Positions 48,388 through 60,944 of a DNA stretch of 64,000 nt are shown here, piece after piece. This DNA is from Henckelia pumila. Lineage: Eukaryota > Streptophyta > Magnoliopsida > Lamiales > Gesneriaceae. Location: the NCBI RefSeq assembly GCF_033568475.1, contig NC_133123.1, forward strand, positions 3,782,001 through 3,846,000, read 5' to 3'. The notes under the pieces were generated by a model that worked only from the letters and a program-made list of their open reading frames with translations, had not been told where the DNA came from and ran no database searches. The position numbers were made by a program, and so were the translations under genes. The stretch's first letter is position 1, and every line of letters starts with the position of its first letter.

Positions 48388-49699
48388 CGTGGGATGTTAG
48401 TAATTTTTTTATACTTGTATGAATATCAAGAAAAACTATGATGTGTTGCAGGCGAAAGAAATTTTTATATATTAGCAATCGAGACACATGCGTTACAAAT
48501 GTGTAACGAAATATATAAACATTAGGTGTACATATTTGTATATAAATTTTATTGTTAAAGTACTTGATTGAGTTGAATATATTTTATAATTTTTAATTTT
48601 TTATTTGTAGTGCAATAATTAATGTATTAATATTAAAGATCTAAGTTCTTGATCGAGTGTTGGAGTTGTTTTGGAGCAAGTGGTGGTGTTTATACAATAT
48701 TAATAATGTTAAAAGAGTATAGATCTAATTATTTGTAACTTATTTACAATTATCATATTTTATCTGTTTTAAAAAAAAATTAAAAAAATTCTTTATCTTA
48801 ATCTAAGTTTTTTAATATTTAATTTATCATATGAGTCTTGACTCGTGAATATAATTTTCAATAATTTAAATGTATCATAAAACAATATAGTGATATTTTA
48901 TGCACTTAACACTAATCTATTTATATAATTTAAAACTTCGGATCTTTGTATAATAGATATAGATTCATTTTCATCCACAAGCAAAAAAAAAAACGAAATA
49001 GTTTTGATGTTTCAATTTTCTAAGCATTGGATCTCTATTTAGCATACACACAATTTGTCAATTTTGATATCATCATAATAATCGATTTACAAAATTATCT
49101 TGACCAAATTTTTAAGTGTATATAAACGAAAGACAAAGTCGATAATGCACAATGTAAAATTTTAATTTTGATTCACACTTTTATAATAGAAGAGATATAG
49201 ATTATAGATGTAGATAGAGATTTTTTAATAAAAGAAATTTTTTTTGTTCATATAAGTTTCCCCATTGCAATTTTAGTATAGAGTATAGATATATTATAGA
49301 TAGAGATTTTTTAATAAGAGAAAAAAAAATTACTTATATAAGTTTGTCCATTGCAATTTTAGATATTTATTTAATCAAATCTCAATTTCACAATAATAAC
49401 TTATTTAATTCGTACTATTTTCCCTCATTTTTCTCAAATTTTTTTTTGGGACTAATGATATAGTGTGCATATGTTAGTAATATATCTGAGATAGCGTCGT
49501 TAACATATATATCACAATCACCTTCACAACTCAAACAAAAATTAACTAAATAAACAAAAAAAAATATTAAAACTAAAACATGACTACATAAATTATCAAA
49601 ATAAAACATGTACATCTTACAAAACGGGTCATTTATTTTTCAAATAATAAACTGAAAATATTCATTTGTTATAACATAAGGGAAGGGTCGATGCTATCT
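48388..49699. other. Intergenic AT-rich region
   Basis: No gene is seen. A short direct duplication of GATAGAGATTTTTTAATAA with flanks occurs at about 49200-49260 and 49290-49350 (~90-bp spacing). Confidence 0.4.
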
Positions 49700-49792
49700 T
49701 GAGGATAACATCTCCAAAGTGATTTGGACGGATCAGATCATATCAGCAGATCAATCTGTTCCGTCCAAATCACTTTGGGGATGCTATCCTCG
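49700..49792. repeat. Fold-back sequence, 33-bp arms
   Basis: The left arm 49700-49732 is complementary to 49760-49792 with about 30 of 33 matches around a 27-base loop; the core is CAAAGTGATTTGGACGGA. It could be a tiny MITE or a transcribed hairpin. Confidence 0.8.
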
Positions 49793-50104
49793 GGGGTAAC
49801 ATGTACTAGTCCATAACATAGGATATTCATTACAATTAGAACACTATATATACACAAACAAGGTTTTTAATAATATTCAGATCATTTTATTTTCAATTGT
49901 ACGATTATATTATAACACACAAACATGCAATCAATGTTCTATACAAAGTTACAAACTCCTCATAGGAGTCACCTTATTTATCAAATCATGCCAAACAAAT
50001 AATAAATCTTCCCACAAAATCCCCATTACTCCCACATAAAACAACCTCAAAAAATAAAATAAAATAAAATAAAATAAAACACCTTCAACTCCAACACATT
50101 CACA

Positions 50105-50858
50105 TCAAATAGCCAGAACAAGTGATGAACCAAGAAGAGCAACTCCAATGGTCCCAACGACACCACGCACAATTGAAGAAACACCATTATTAGGAGGAGA
50201 AGCTTCCTGAGAGGGAGCTGCGGTCGGGTTCGTCCCCTCATCGGAAGGCGGAGAAGGGGATTCTTCGCCAGAAGGTGCCGGAGACGGTGGCGGCGTCTCC
50301 ACCGCCGGAGCGGGTGGAGGAGAACGCTTGCTTCTATCCGCCAAGACAACCACCACCAACTTCTCATTCTTGTGGCAATTATCATCCACCCCACTGATGA
50401 AATAATGCGCCCCTGATTCATTCAACTTGATCACCGTGTGCCCATCACTGTATTTTGCAATAGGCGATGTGGTTTTGCAGTTGGTGTAATCGTCTTTGGT
50501 TACATGCAGCACAGAATCTTGATCCGCAGCATACACAAACACTGCAAATTTATCAAGAAACAATCCCATTGTATATATTAATTAATGCCATTGAAAATGG
50601 GCATGGTTAAAATATCATGGTTTTTGATTATTTATAAAATGATATGCTTCACTTACGCAAGGAGTCCCCAACTTGAAACCGATTCCTTTCAGCCCATTGA
50701 TTGTACTCGGAAGATTTAGGATCAGCGGGAACTGCCCAAGTACCTTGGGAGCCACCAACCTTAAATTCAAATGCGTCACCTTTCTTGATCAGCAATAGAA
50801 CATTGAAAATCCCCAAGAAACAGATGATGTTGAATCGAGCCATTGGAGAAGAATGCAT
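50105..50858 (-). CDS. Early nodulin-like protein (phytocyanin family, GPI-anchored)
   Basis: ENODLs are cell-surface phytocyanin-like arabinogalactan proteins. Two minus-strand exons, 50858-50657 and 50541-50105, encode 212 residues. An N-terminal hydrophobic signal peptide (about residues 9-29, after a second possible Met at 6) leads into FEFKVGGSQGTWAVP, a plastocyanin-like domain with NCKTTSPI and GAHYFISG. The usual copper ligands are replaced (Ser instead of Cys in HYFISG, Asp instead of His after it), so no type-1 copper is expected. A Pro/Ala/Ser-rich stretch (PPPAPAVETPPPSPAP) follows, suited to arabinogalactan addition, then a hydrophobic C-terminus typical of a GPI signal. The intron position after GDSL is the family-conserved one. 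The TATA box is at 50903-50910. Confidence 0.92.
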
Positions 50859-50902
50859 GCACCCAATAAGCTAGGCCAAGAACCAAAATGAAAGAATATT
50901 GT

Positions 50903-50910
50903 TTTATATA
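50903..50910 (-). promoter_or_regulatory. Putative TATA box of the ENODL gene
   Basis: The minus strand reads TATATAAA 45 bases upstream of the ATG at 50858. This implies a very short 5' UTR if used. Confidence 0.55.
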
Positions 50911-51194
50911 TGCTGGAAATGTTGGAATTTGTTGAAGGTGATTAATGAAGTAATGAAGATGTGACCAAGGTAGCTAGGTATTTGTAGGTGTGGTTGCACA
51001 AGTTGTGGGGATGAAGATTTTGGTGCCTTTTGTTATTCTTAGCTTCCACTGAAAAATTGTTCCGCTAGTTTATACTTTGCTTCATCATATCAAGAATTTT
51101 TCCATGTCTTGCACTTTGGGAAATGGTATCCAACAAATATATTTAATTAAAGGGAGATGTATATTTTTAATATAATAATGATTCCTGCACATCA

Positions 51195-51327
51195 GTATGC
51201 AAAGATTTTGTGTGCACCGCGTGATGTTTGCGCGAACATCTTATATGTTCATCTGAAAATAAAAATCCGATGTTCGCGTGAACTTCTCAAATGTTCGCAC
51301 GAACATCACGTGGTACACACAAAATTC
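51195..51327. mobile_element. Fold-back MITE with 11-bp direct repeats
   Basis: The arms TTTTGTGTGCACCGCGTGATG and the complement of CATCACGTGGTACACACAAAA fold back on each other, with further GTTCGCGCGAACAT-type matches inside. CCTGCACATCA flanks the element at 51184-51194 and 51328-51338. The 9-11-bp duplication suggests a Mutator-type MITE, though the outermost ten bases at the left do not pair. Confidence 0.65.
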
Positions 51328-51338
51328 CCTGCACATCA

Positions 51339-52360
51339 TTTCTCATTTTTTATATTTGCTCTTGATCTCATTAGATTGGTTATTATCAAATAATTTCAAT
51401 TCTAAGCGAGTTTATTAATTAATATTGGATACATGGTTAATTTCCTTGAATCTTTGTTACTCTTGAAAGCAAAATCACAAATCATTTGAGGGTATATAGT
51501 AAAATTGTGATTAATCTATCTAACAATATATGCTTTGAGAATAGATTCAGTGGCATACAACGAGCAACGTATGATTTTTCGTGATATAATAATATAAAGT
51601 TTTAAACAAACATTTAAATGCAATTATAATTTATAAGTTTATCCAGTCAATCATGGGACGACCGTAATAAAAATAATTTCAATTTATTTTACGGAATTTT
51701 ACTACCTTCAATTTTTAATAATCAGTCCCGGTTTCCGGGGTAGGGGTTGGATCCGATCCGATTAAGTTTTGGGCTCAGGCCGACTTGAATGGACAGACCA
51801 AAGACCCATTCAACAATCCAAAACGGGGCCCATAAGAGAAGTCAAACTTGACCCAATCAAAAAGTCTACAAGGCCTGCGCGTCGTACACACGCTCCTCCT
51901 CTCCTTCCTCCATGAGAAGGAAGCGCGAATCAAGGCGAGTGGGCTACAAAGTCCTCGATCCCACGTCATTTTCGCTCCAATGTAAGCAGTTAAACCAGAT
52001 GGATTGAATAAAATCCCAGAGAGAAACATAGATTGAACGCATAAAACGGCATTGTATGTGAACATGGTGTTCATGGTCTCTCCTCTCCACCTGACTCGCC
52101 GAAGAGATCATTTTCTTGGTTTTGCGCATGTAAACTGTATAAAACCATAATGATTAATTTGCTTGGTTTGGAAAGGCCCCTGATCTTTGTTAACGGGAAG
52201 GTCAGCTGATTGATCTAGGGGCGGTGGGTATTTTCTTGCTGACATTTCGTTTGTCTTTTTCTTTTTTAATCTGGGTTTTGGATTTTCAAGGGACTTTTCA
52301 AGTTAAATTTCCCTTTTTTATAAATAAATTTTACTTATTTGGGGGTGAAGTATCTGAAAA
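51339..52360. other. Region upstream of the TBC gene
   Basis: No other gene is seen. The frames at 51775-52129 on the minus strand are unsupported and probably chance. The last few hundred bases should contain the promoter and 5' UTR of the Rab-GAP gene. Confidence 0.4.
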
Positions 52361-55300
52361 ATGTGGAGGGACCCAGGAACTCCAGCTGATTCCTATTACC
52401 AGGTTCGGTCTGAATGCACTGATGTTCCCGAAAGCAAGTTCAGGATCAAGGTTCGGTGTTTCTTTCCTTTTTATCGTGAATGAGATTCAAGTTTTCAAGC
52501 TCTAGTTTAAAATAGCCATTTAGCTATGATCCGAATGCTAGAGTGATGGTGTTTTATCGATTTGTGGCTGTTTTGCTTTTGTTTGATCCATATTTGATGA
52601 GAATTGTGTTCCTCCAGCTGACCAATGTCATGAAGAATCCAATAATATAATTGTCAAGCCTTATGCGTTCCTTTAAATGTGGCATCTGAAAAGGGGATTC
52701 TTTTTAAAGGTTTTTTCTATTTAGTGGAGCTAAATGATATTCCTGAATTCTGATCAATATTCTCTGACCTCTACTTACGCAAGCTAGACACTAGGCTTCA
52801 AGCAATTGTTGCTAACACTAATTTTGCTGCATGCTGATTTTCTTCTACAATTTATTTTTATTTAGAGTGGTGGATTTCCTCCTAAATTACTCGAACCTGG
52901 TTATGTTAGATGACACTAAGTGGAGCTACGAGTTTGTAAAATTTAGGTACGAGTAATTTGAACAAGAATGCGAAATTGGAGGTGTCGTTTGATTCAGAGA
53001 GAATTTTTTAGATCCTTGGAGTGAATTATTTTCTTTCTATTATGCAATCAGGACATGCAGGAATATATCTGAAAAAGGGTGGTTTGACTGCCTTGGAATT
53101 GTTTTCTTCTAATATATGGAGAGTAGAATGATGAGACTAAATTTGGAGATCTTGGACAAGTGGAATAACAATTTGTTATAGTACTATCTGCTTTTCAGTG
53201 CCAGAATCTAGCTTGTTAGATGAATGAAGCAATGCCATTAGATTAGGCAGATGCTATAACATTAATCAAAGTATTGTGTGTCATTTTCTGGTTTCATATA
53301 ATGAGAGTTTCTATTATGATTTCTTAGAAAATTCAAGCACAATCCTCTTCTCCTTTAACTCCATCTAGGTTTAAGCAACTTCTTTTTTTTTATTCATCAG
53401 GCTGGAAAAACTTTAAGTGCACGGAAATGGAATGCTGCTTTCTCTACAGAAGGTTATCTTGATATTGGCAAAACACTCGGTCGTATTCATCGCGGGGTAA
53501 GCTTGTTTTTATAGGGATTTGTTGCTATCACTTTCCACTTAGTAAATGATTTTAAATCTACTCATTTGAAAGCTAAGGTGCTTGGATTCAGACCCTTTCC
53601 ACGTGAAGTCATATTCTATCTTGGCACGTTATGTGAATGTATATCTTTTTTTATCTATGTTTTGTGCTTTCTGTCTATAGCGTCCTCTTCCTCATAGAAA
53701 ATAAAAAAATCTGGTATTAATTCATAGATTTTGGTCTGTAGGGAGAAGATGTGAGTTTATTATTATTTTGTACTTTAATTGTTTTGCCTGAGATCATCTA
53801 TCAAATTCATTACTGTCAGGCGTTCCACTAACATGATAGAAGATTTTGTGAATTTTTAGTGGTGATTTTGACAAAAGTTATGGTTGTGAAATATTTTTAT
53901 AATCATGTCTCAAAGGGAATTCATCCATCAATCAGAGGAGAGGTTTGGGAATTTCTATTGGGTTGTTATGATCCTAAGAGCAGTTTTGACGAACGAGATC
54001 AAATACGACAACGCCGGAGGTACTTGTTCCTATTTTGTTGTCAAGGATATAACCTGTATCGCACAAATGCTTCTGTATTTTTCGCTGTTTGGAACATTAG
54101 ACTTCCCTTGTGGGGTACATGAAGTAGGCACTTGCAGCTGTTTCTTATGAAGCATGACATGCTGTGGTGTGATAAGGATTAACTATTGGTCTGACAATAA
54201 AAATACGTAGGCATGGATAATATGACTTCGTTTTGATAAGCACTTTGAAAACATTTTAGTTTTCTACAAGTAAAAAACAATTTAAGTATTTGTTTGCATA
54301 AGATTTTTGTGAAACGTTTTTGAAAATTATTTTTAAAAAAGTGTCATCCAGATATAGTTTTTAAAGAACAATTGAAAGACGTTTTTTTGATATATTTAGA
54401 ATAAAATCCGTGCGAGAATTAAAATGTTTTTATATAATAGTTGTCCAAAAACCTTATTAATTATTTTCAACCATAAATTGCTTTTTTTTAAAGAGCCGTC
54501 CAAACATCTTTTCAACTTTAAAATGTTTTTATAGAATAATTGTTCAAACACATATTTATTCTTAAAACAATTTTGAAAATATTCTATAAAAATTTTGTAA
54601 AATGTTTTTTTTTGGAAAAATGTTTTATAAGTACTTATCCAAACATGGTCTATATCTGATATTCAAATCAGTTGGTTTTATGTTGTTTATTCTGCTTGTC
54701 CAAAAAAAGAAAAAATCCAAATCTTTTGCTGACCTAATTTAATACCTGTCCACCTGCAATTTGTATTTGGCCAAATCAATATCTACTCCGCTTATTAAAA
54801 CAAAAACAAAAGCAATCCTTTTGCTGACCTAATTCAATGACTATGATATTTGGATTACACTGTTAAACAAATATTTATTCAGTATTCCGTCATTTTGAAT
54901 TATCAGTACATTAATAAATAATTTAGATTAATACTAAGCGATTAATACGTGCTAGAATAAAAATTTTAAATTCTGCCTGACGCTTGTTAGAGTGCACAAT
55001 ACCTGTCCTGAGTTAATTTAGTAATGTACTACCCAATCATGGAGTTGTTTCCATGTATCCTTGCAGAGCGAAGTATGCAATGTTGAAAGAAGAATGCCGA
55101 CAAATGTTTCCTTTGATTGGAAGTGGCAAGTTTGTCACTGCACCAATCATCACTGAAGATGGTGAACCTACTAAAGATCCTATTGTACTTCAACAAATTA
55201 ATTCTGCGTCTCTTTCTGAGGAAAATGGTAATCATGGAACCACAGCTGGTATTTAATTTCAGCATCAACTGTATGTGAACAACTTTATACCTTCACTTTG

Positions 55301-58300
55301 ATGCTAAGAGTCTGACTTTTATGTTGTGGCACAGATGCTTCTGGTGGCTCCCACACAATGAATCAATCAAACGGGCATCATCCTCTGGACAAGAAAGAAA
55401 TTCAGTGGAAACTTACATTACATCAGATAGGTTGGCATTTAATTCTGCCAAATTTATGCTTATTTTTCATATCTCTTGTCTGTACCCCGTGGCAAAGTAT
55501 GATGTATATGAACTTATTTCTGTATGGTTTTGTGGGTTTTATGTGTTACTCATTTGAGAATTGATATATTTGTCAGGTCTCGATGTGGTCCGTACAGACA
55601 GGACGCTGGTATTTTATGAGAAGCAAGAAAATCTGTCAAAACTTTGGGATATACTCGCTGTGTACTCCTGGTTTGATATCGACGTTGGGTATGGCCAAGG
55701 TTAAGTCACAAGAGTCTCTCTCACCACTTTGTCTCTCATGGGATTATATGACTCAACCGTGGACCAATGTCCAGGGACACTGACTCATCTTGCAGAAAGT
55801 TAGTTGATAGATAACAAAATAGCGATATATATCTTCCTTGACTGTCCTCTACCTGTGCCTAAGTCTAATTAACCATTTATCATTGCAAAAATGTTGTTTT
55901 CATCAGCACACGTATCATGTCGTGTGCCCAAGGGTTTACACAAGTGAAACTTTAAACAACGAGTTCCATTAACAATTACTTTGCATTCGTATGCTTTCAA
56001 AAATGATAAATTAACTTTAGGAGTATTATGCTTTATAAATTATGCCCATCCTTTTCCACTAATTGATGTGGAATAGGAGCATCACAAGCACCATTGCTCT
56101 AGTAAGTTGATTCAGAGAACGGTAGCTACTCTTCATAATCTTCCAATATAATTCATAATAGTTGGTTCTCTTTTTATTTTGTAAAATGTGAAATCTGCAA
56201 ATCAAATCAATATCTTAATTTTTTACATTAAGTGTCCCATAACACATTTTTCTAGTTTATACAGTATCACCCGCACGTATAAGTATGCTCTGTGATTTGG
56301 ATTTTGGCTTGGAAGTAAATTCGCAAACTTAATCTTTGCCTCTGCACATTTCCTTATAAGTCTACCAATGAATCATGATGAGCTGGTTATGACTTCTTAT
56401 GTATATACTTCACAGTTCACACACAGTGTTATCTCGGTGTACACTTGCATGCTGAACAACATACCTGTTTTGACATTTTACATGCTGAACAGGCATGAGC
56501 GATCTTTGCTCTCCTATGATTATGCTCCTTGATGATGAAGCCGATGCTTTCTGGTGCTTTGAGCGGTTGATGAGGAGATTGGTACATTTCATTTAGTCTT
56601 TTTCCCTTTTTATTTTTTTTTATTTTTTTTATTTATGATGACATATTAATGTTGTGACACAAAAGTTCCTTCTACAAAATATTTGACAGATGGGATTTCA
56701 TTCGGTTATTTAACTCCTTGTCCACTGCTTCATCTTCATCTAATAATTACTAAAACTTTAAATTTTGAAGCGAGGAAATTTCAGATGCACCGAGAGCTCT
56801 GTGGGGGTGGAGGAGCAACTTGTTACTCTCGCTTCAATAACTCAAGTTGTTGATCCTAAACTTCATCAGCACTTAGGTATGCTCCTTATCAGTTGGTTTC
56901 CTAATGTCTATCTACCAATTTAACTGTTGATCATTTTTCCATTTCTCGAATTTCTTTCAGTTACTACTAGTCAGCAATGTTAAAAAATTACAGAAGGATA
57001 TAGGATAAAATAATGAACTGAAATTTAGAGAATAGAGAAAGATACAAATTATTTATGTTTCAAGAGTTTCAAAATTTTGTCTTTAATGTCCGCTGCATTT
57101 TCTTATGCGTAATTAAAATCTGTATCCATATGAGAAAGTAACATGTTATTTTTTTATATCGAAAACAGAAACCCTGGGTGGGGGTGATTATCTGTTTGCT
57201 TTCCGAATGCTCATGGTTTTGTTTCGTCGGGAATTCTCTTTTGGTGATTCATTATACCTTTGGGAGGTAATTGTTTGTACCATATACATTTTTTTTAATT
57301 CCTTTTATTTGTTTAAACTATTTTTAGGCTTTTTTATATCTGTAAAATTGTAGCATATGCTTAAAGCAAAATTTCAGGAACATGATAGTATGGTTTAACA
57401 TTCCTATTAGACACAAGTTTTCTTCACTAAAATTACGTTTTGGAAATTGGTTTAAGAGAGATTTTCTTGGATACAAGTACATTTTTGGCAGGGAAGACAG
57501 AGTTCAGCATGTGAGAGAAAAATGGGTGATACATTTTGCCCAATGAATGGGCTGCTGGTTTTTGGCCTGGGAATCTGGTCGCTTGCCAGCTGAAATTGTT
57601 TGGTTTTGAGAAAAGTTTTTGAATGCTTGCAAGACTGTAGAAGCTAGCCATGTAAAATCTCAAAACCTATTTTCTTTGAGCAGAAAAGACAAGCCTATTG
57701 TCTCTGAAACTTGCACCTTTTGGTTTTATCAAATTCATTTCTAACCCACCAAACATCCAATCTTTTATCGAGTCCATGTTAAAGGCCTTAGTCATAGCTG
57801 ATAAGTGTTTGAAGTATGGACTGAAGCTCATTAAATTCTGGATTGAATAGGATGTCCGCTTTATGTCTATTAGCATATCATATTCCAAATATCTGTAACA
57901 AAACACAAGCCTCTATCGTATTCCAAATATCTGTAAGTTGAAAATGATCATCATTTGATGTAATCTTTTAATATCCTTTGAAAATTATATTACTGTTGCT
58001 TGTCATGCTTTATTCAAAGTAAAAACATTTGTTATTTTTCTTTCGCTTGTTTTCATTCCCCCGTCAACAGATGATGTGGGCCCTAGAATATGATCCTGAC
58101 TTATTCTCGGTGTATGAGGAGCATGAATCAACTCATAATAAGTCGGAGGGATCTAAAGGGAAGGTCAAATCGGCAAGACAGTGCGGGAAATTTGAAAGAG
58201 AGAACATGAGAAATGGAGGCAAAAGTGCTGCTGCACCTCTACCGATTTCTCTTTTTTTAGTTGCCAGTGTACTAAAAGATAAGAGTGCAAAGTTGTTAGC

Positions 58301-58902
58301 AGAAGCCCGAGGCTTAGATGATGTTGTTAAGGTTAGCTCCATAAGTACATAATATCTGGTTTTTCATTTTCTTATCTTAACAAAATTGCGTACTTACATT
58401 CTGTAGTAGTATAACTTGTGGTGATTATGCTTGCCATAGGCTTGAAAAAAATCGATATATGTGAGAAGTCAAGAAAATGGTGCATAAATGGGATTCAATT
58501 AAAAAAAATGGCAGTTATTGTCATAAAATTTGTCTCATAACCTAATTGAACCATTTATTATGGAAACCATTGATAGTACTGGGGAATGCATGTCTCATGC
58601 ATTGAAGGTGTATAATACTGAAGTGGTGTGTTGTAAATTTTTGTACATTTCAGATATTGAATGACATGACGGGAAATCTTGATGCCAGAAAAGCATGCAC
58701 CGGTGCCATGAAGCTTCACAAGAAATATCTAAAAAAGGTATTAAAAGAAATCTTCTGTATATTGGTGTAGAATATACTAATGCTAGAGCTTCAGTATTCT
58801 TTTGCCATGGTCTTAATAATATAATCGGTTGTTGCACTGAAATGACATTCCAGCTGACCCCCTGTTTTTGTTGAAATATCCTTGCAGGCCAAAAATGCAT
58901 GA
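52361..58902 (+). CDS. GYP7-like TBC-domain Rab GTPase-activating protein
   Basis: TBC proteins stimulate GTP hydrolysis on Rab GTPases in vesicle traffic. Twelve exons join in frame: 52361-52450, 53401-53496, 53916-54019, 55067-55248, 55335-55430, 55577-55699, 56493-56581, 56771-56876, 57169-57266, 58071-58331, 58654-58737 and 58888-58902. They give 447 residues. The TBC domain starts at GIHPSIRGEVWEFLLGCYDP (residues 63-82). It carries the arginine-finger motif in LDVVRTDR and the glutamine finger in GYGQGM. DEADAFWCFERLMRRLRGNF and YDPDLFSVYEEHES follow. An insert between RRR and the Arg finger is as in plant homologues (At5g54780-like). The start ATG gives the family N-terminus MWRDPGTPADSYY. 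A MITE lies in intron 3. Both catalytic fingers are present, so it should be active. Confidence 0.93.
54224..54650. mobile_element. MITE in intron 3 of the TBC gene (~427 bp)
   Basis: Ends GACTTCGTTTTGATAAGCAC and, on the opposite strand, GACCATGTTTGGATAAGTAC. Flanked by TAT on both sides (54221-54223, 54651-54653). The GTTTGGAT terminal core is shared with the MITE at 23578. AT-rich and non-coding. Confidence 0.65.
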
Positions 58903-59158
58903 TACAGGAGTAAATGTAGCTACTATTTTGGCTGTGCCTTGGAACATCAACCTCACTGTGGCCTGAAATTTGAGCAGCCCCAATAATATCCATGCTATTC
59001 TGATCACTGACATTGTACCTTTTAACATACAGAAGAGGAATGATGCCTTGAATTCCACTGTAGTTTTTTGTGAACTATTTATACCGCTGAGAAACAGTCA
59101 TAGGATGTTCTACTGTTCTGTAACTCTTTAATCTTTCTCAAAAGTTGTACTTCAATAC

Positions 59159-59164
59159 AATAAA
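59159..59164 (+). terminator. Putative polyadenylation signal of the TBC gene
   Basis: AATAAA about 257 bases after the stop codon, in a typical plant 3' UTR context. Confidence 0.45.
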
Positions 59165-60295
59165 TGGAACCATTTGTACGAAATCTAAGTTATATCAATA
59201 ATAGAGTTTTCCTTTTACTGGCCGTGCTTCCTTTATTTTGTACATAGAACTTATCCTACAATATGCAATAGTTTCAAAGCCTTATGTTTAAAAAGCCATC
59301 GCCTCCACCTGAAAAGTGGAGGAAAAGAACCTGAGCTGGAAAAAAGTCGGGGTAGTGTCTTACTGTCTGGTAATATCAATAATATCAAAATAATATATAA
59401 GAGCTACTGATAATTTAAATTTTTTAAAAAAAAATTAATGAGAGCAAGAATACATAAAATTATTATCAAAATTTTGGTTAAAACGAAATGCCATCTGAAT
59501 TAATTTAGTTCAAAACCAATTAGTTCAAAACCTATAATCAAACAGACCGAACCAAATTAAATTTGATTGTTTTTGTTCTATCCAGTTCCACATTAACCAA
59601 TTATTTGAGAAAAAAATTTAAAATAAGTTTTATTTTGTTTATAAAAAAATCCAATGGAATTGAGTTTAAAAAATTGAAGTTTATTAAGAAAATTGATCTA
59701 CTCGATTCAATCTGTTTTCATAAAAATAACCGAAATAACATGAGTTGACCGTCTTTTTGGGAAAATAAAAATCAGATTTCTGAATTTCACCACAATAGGA
59801 AAATTTTGAATTAGTCGGTTTATCTCAGTTATTACTATTTTTTTCATTATTGTTATTAATATTTCCAATATTTGTACCATCAACATCATCATTATTAAAC
59901 AGTGAAATCTGATCATTCGGTTTTGTTTAATGTGTTTTTATATTAAAAAAATATTAAACTGAGTAAACCAAGTTCTTAATAAACTTCAATTTTTTATTTT
60001 CAATCTTTATTAGGTTTTTTAATAGAAATTCCATCTTTAAAAGAATTCCACAATTTTGATTAATTTGGATGGAAGCCGAAATAATAAACTTTAATTCGGT
60101 TTTTGAAGTTTCAGTTCAGTTAAAAAAAACGGTTAAAATTTAAGAAAAACATATTAAAAGCATTATAATTTTGTTTAAAAGGTTCAATAAAAATTGAATA
60201 TAAAAAATATTGAATTTTATTTAGAAACTCCGTTTCCGAGCTCTTATCCATATTCAGTGAAAATAATTGAAATTAAATCGAACAAACAGACTTAA
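59165..60295. other. Intergenic AT-rich region
   Basis: No gene is seen. Repeated CGGTTTTTGAAGTTTCAGTT / AACCGAACC-like pieces at 59500-60140 suggest an old AT-rich element, but no ends could be fixed. Confidence 0.35.
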
Positions 60296-60403
60296 GTAGT
60301 GTTTGAGAGAGTTTCTTATAAACACTTCTTAACTTTTCATTAACAAAATTTTTTATTAACGAAAAGCTGAGAAGTGTTTCCTAGAAGCTCTCACAAATAC
60401 TAC
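60296..60403. mobile_element. Fold-back MITE (108 bp)
   Basis: Starts GTAGTGTTTGAGAGAGTTTC and ends with its near-complement (GAAGCTCTCACAAATACTAC). The arms are about 50 bp and meet in the middle. CTTAA flanks it on both sides (60291-60295 and 60404-60408). Confidence 0.8.
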
Positions 60404-60944
60404 CTTAAACAATTTCTATAAAAGAGAAATCGGATTTTAAATCAATCAAACCTAATTTCGGAATCAAACTGGTTTCATCCCTAATTTGTTAATATTATTT
60501 CTATTTTTATTCGTTTTGACAACATTAAAATTTTGAAATTACCATTAATTTATTTCATATAATTTATTATTATTCTTTTTATAAATATCGTTAAGTTTTT
60601 GTATTTAAACAATATAAAAAATATTCGATTCAAACACATCTGAGATTATGTTGATAGTAAGATTCACTTTAGATACATCACAACTCTTCGATCAATGTGA
60701 ATCATATAGCCTTTGTTTTTAATTCAATAGATAGACCTCTAATCGAAAAGATTATATTGTCCCTGCTTTAAGTATTTTCTCTCTCCTCCTTTCTTCTTTT
60801 TTCACGTCTCTGTGTTTTCTCTCTCCCCCTTTCTTCTTTTTTTCAAGTCTCTGCTTTGTTTTTTTTTTTTCTGTCTTATTTCTTTCTTTCCTTCCTCATT
60901 TTCCCTCCTCTTCTTCTTTTTTTTTTTTTTGTTAAAATCACAAA
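60404..60944. other. Intergenic; pyrimidine-rich stretch
   Basis: AT-rich to about 60770, then a T/C-rich tract (60780-60930) with TTTCTTCTTTT runs, including a near repeat of CTCTCTCC...TTTCTTCTTTTTTC. No gene. Confidence 0.5.

Noticed and set aside
49700-49792. A named microRNA precursor
   Set aside because: The hairpin is symmetrical and MITE-like; without small-RNA data no mature sequence can be assigned.
51775-52129. Minus-strand genes upstream of the TBC gene
   Set aside because: No domain, no splice context and overlap with the expected promoter/5' UTR.
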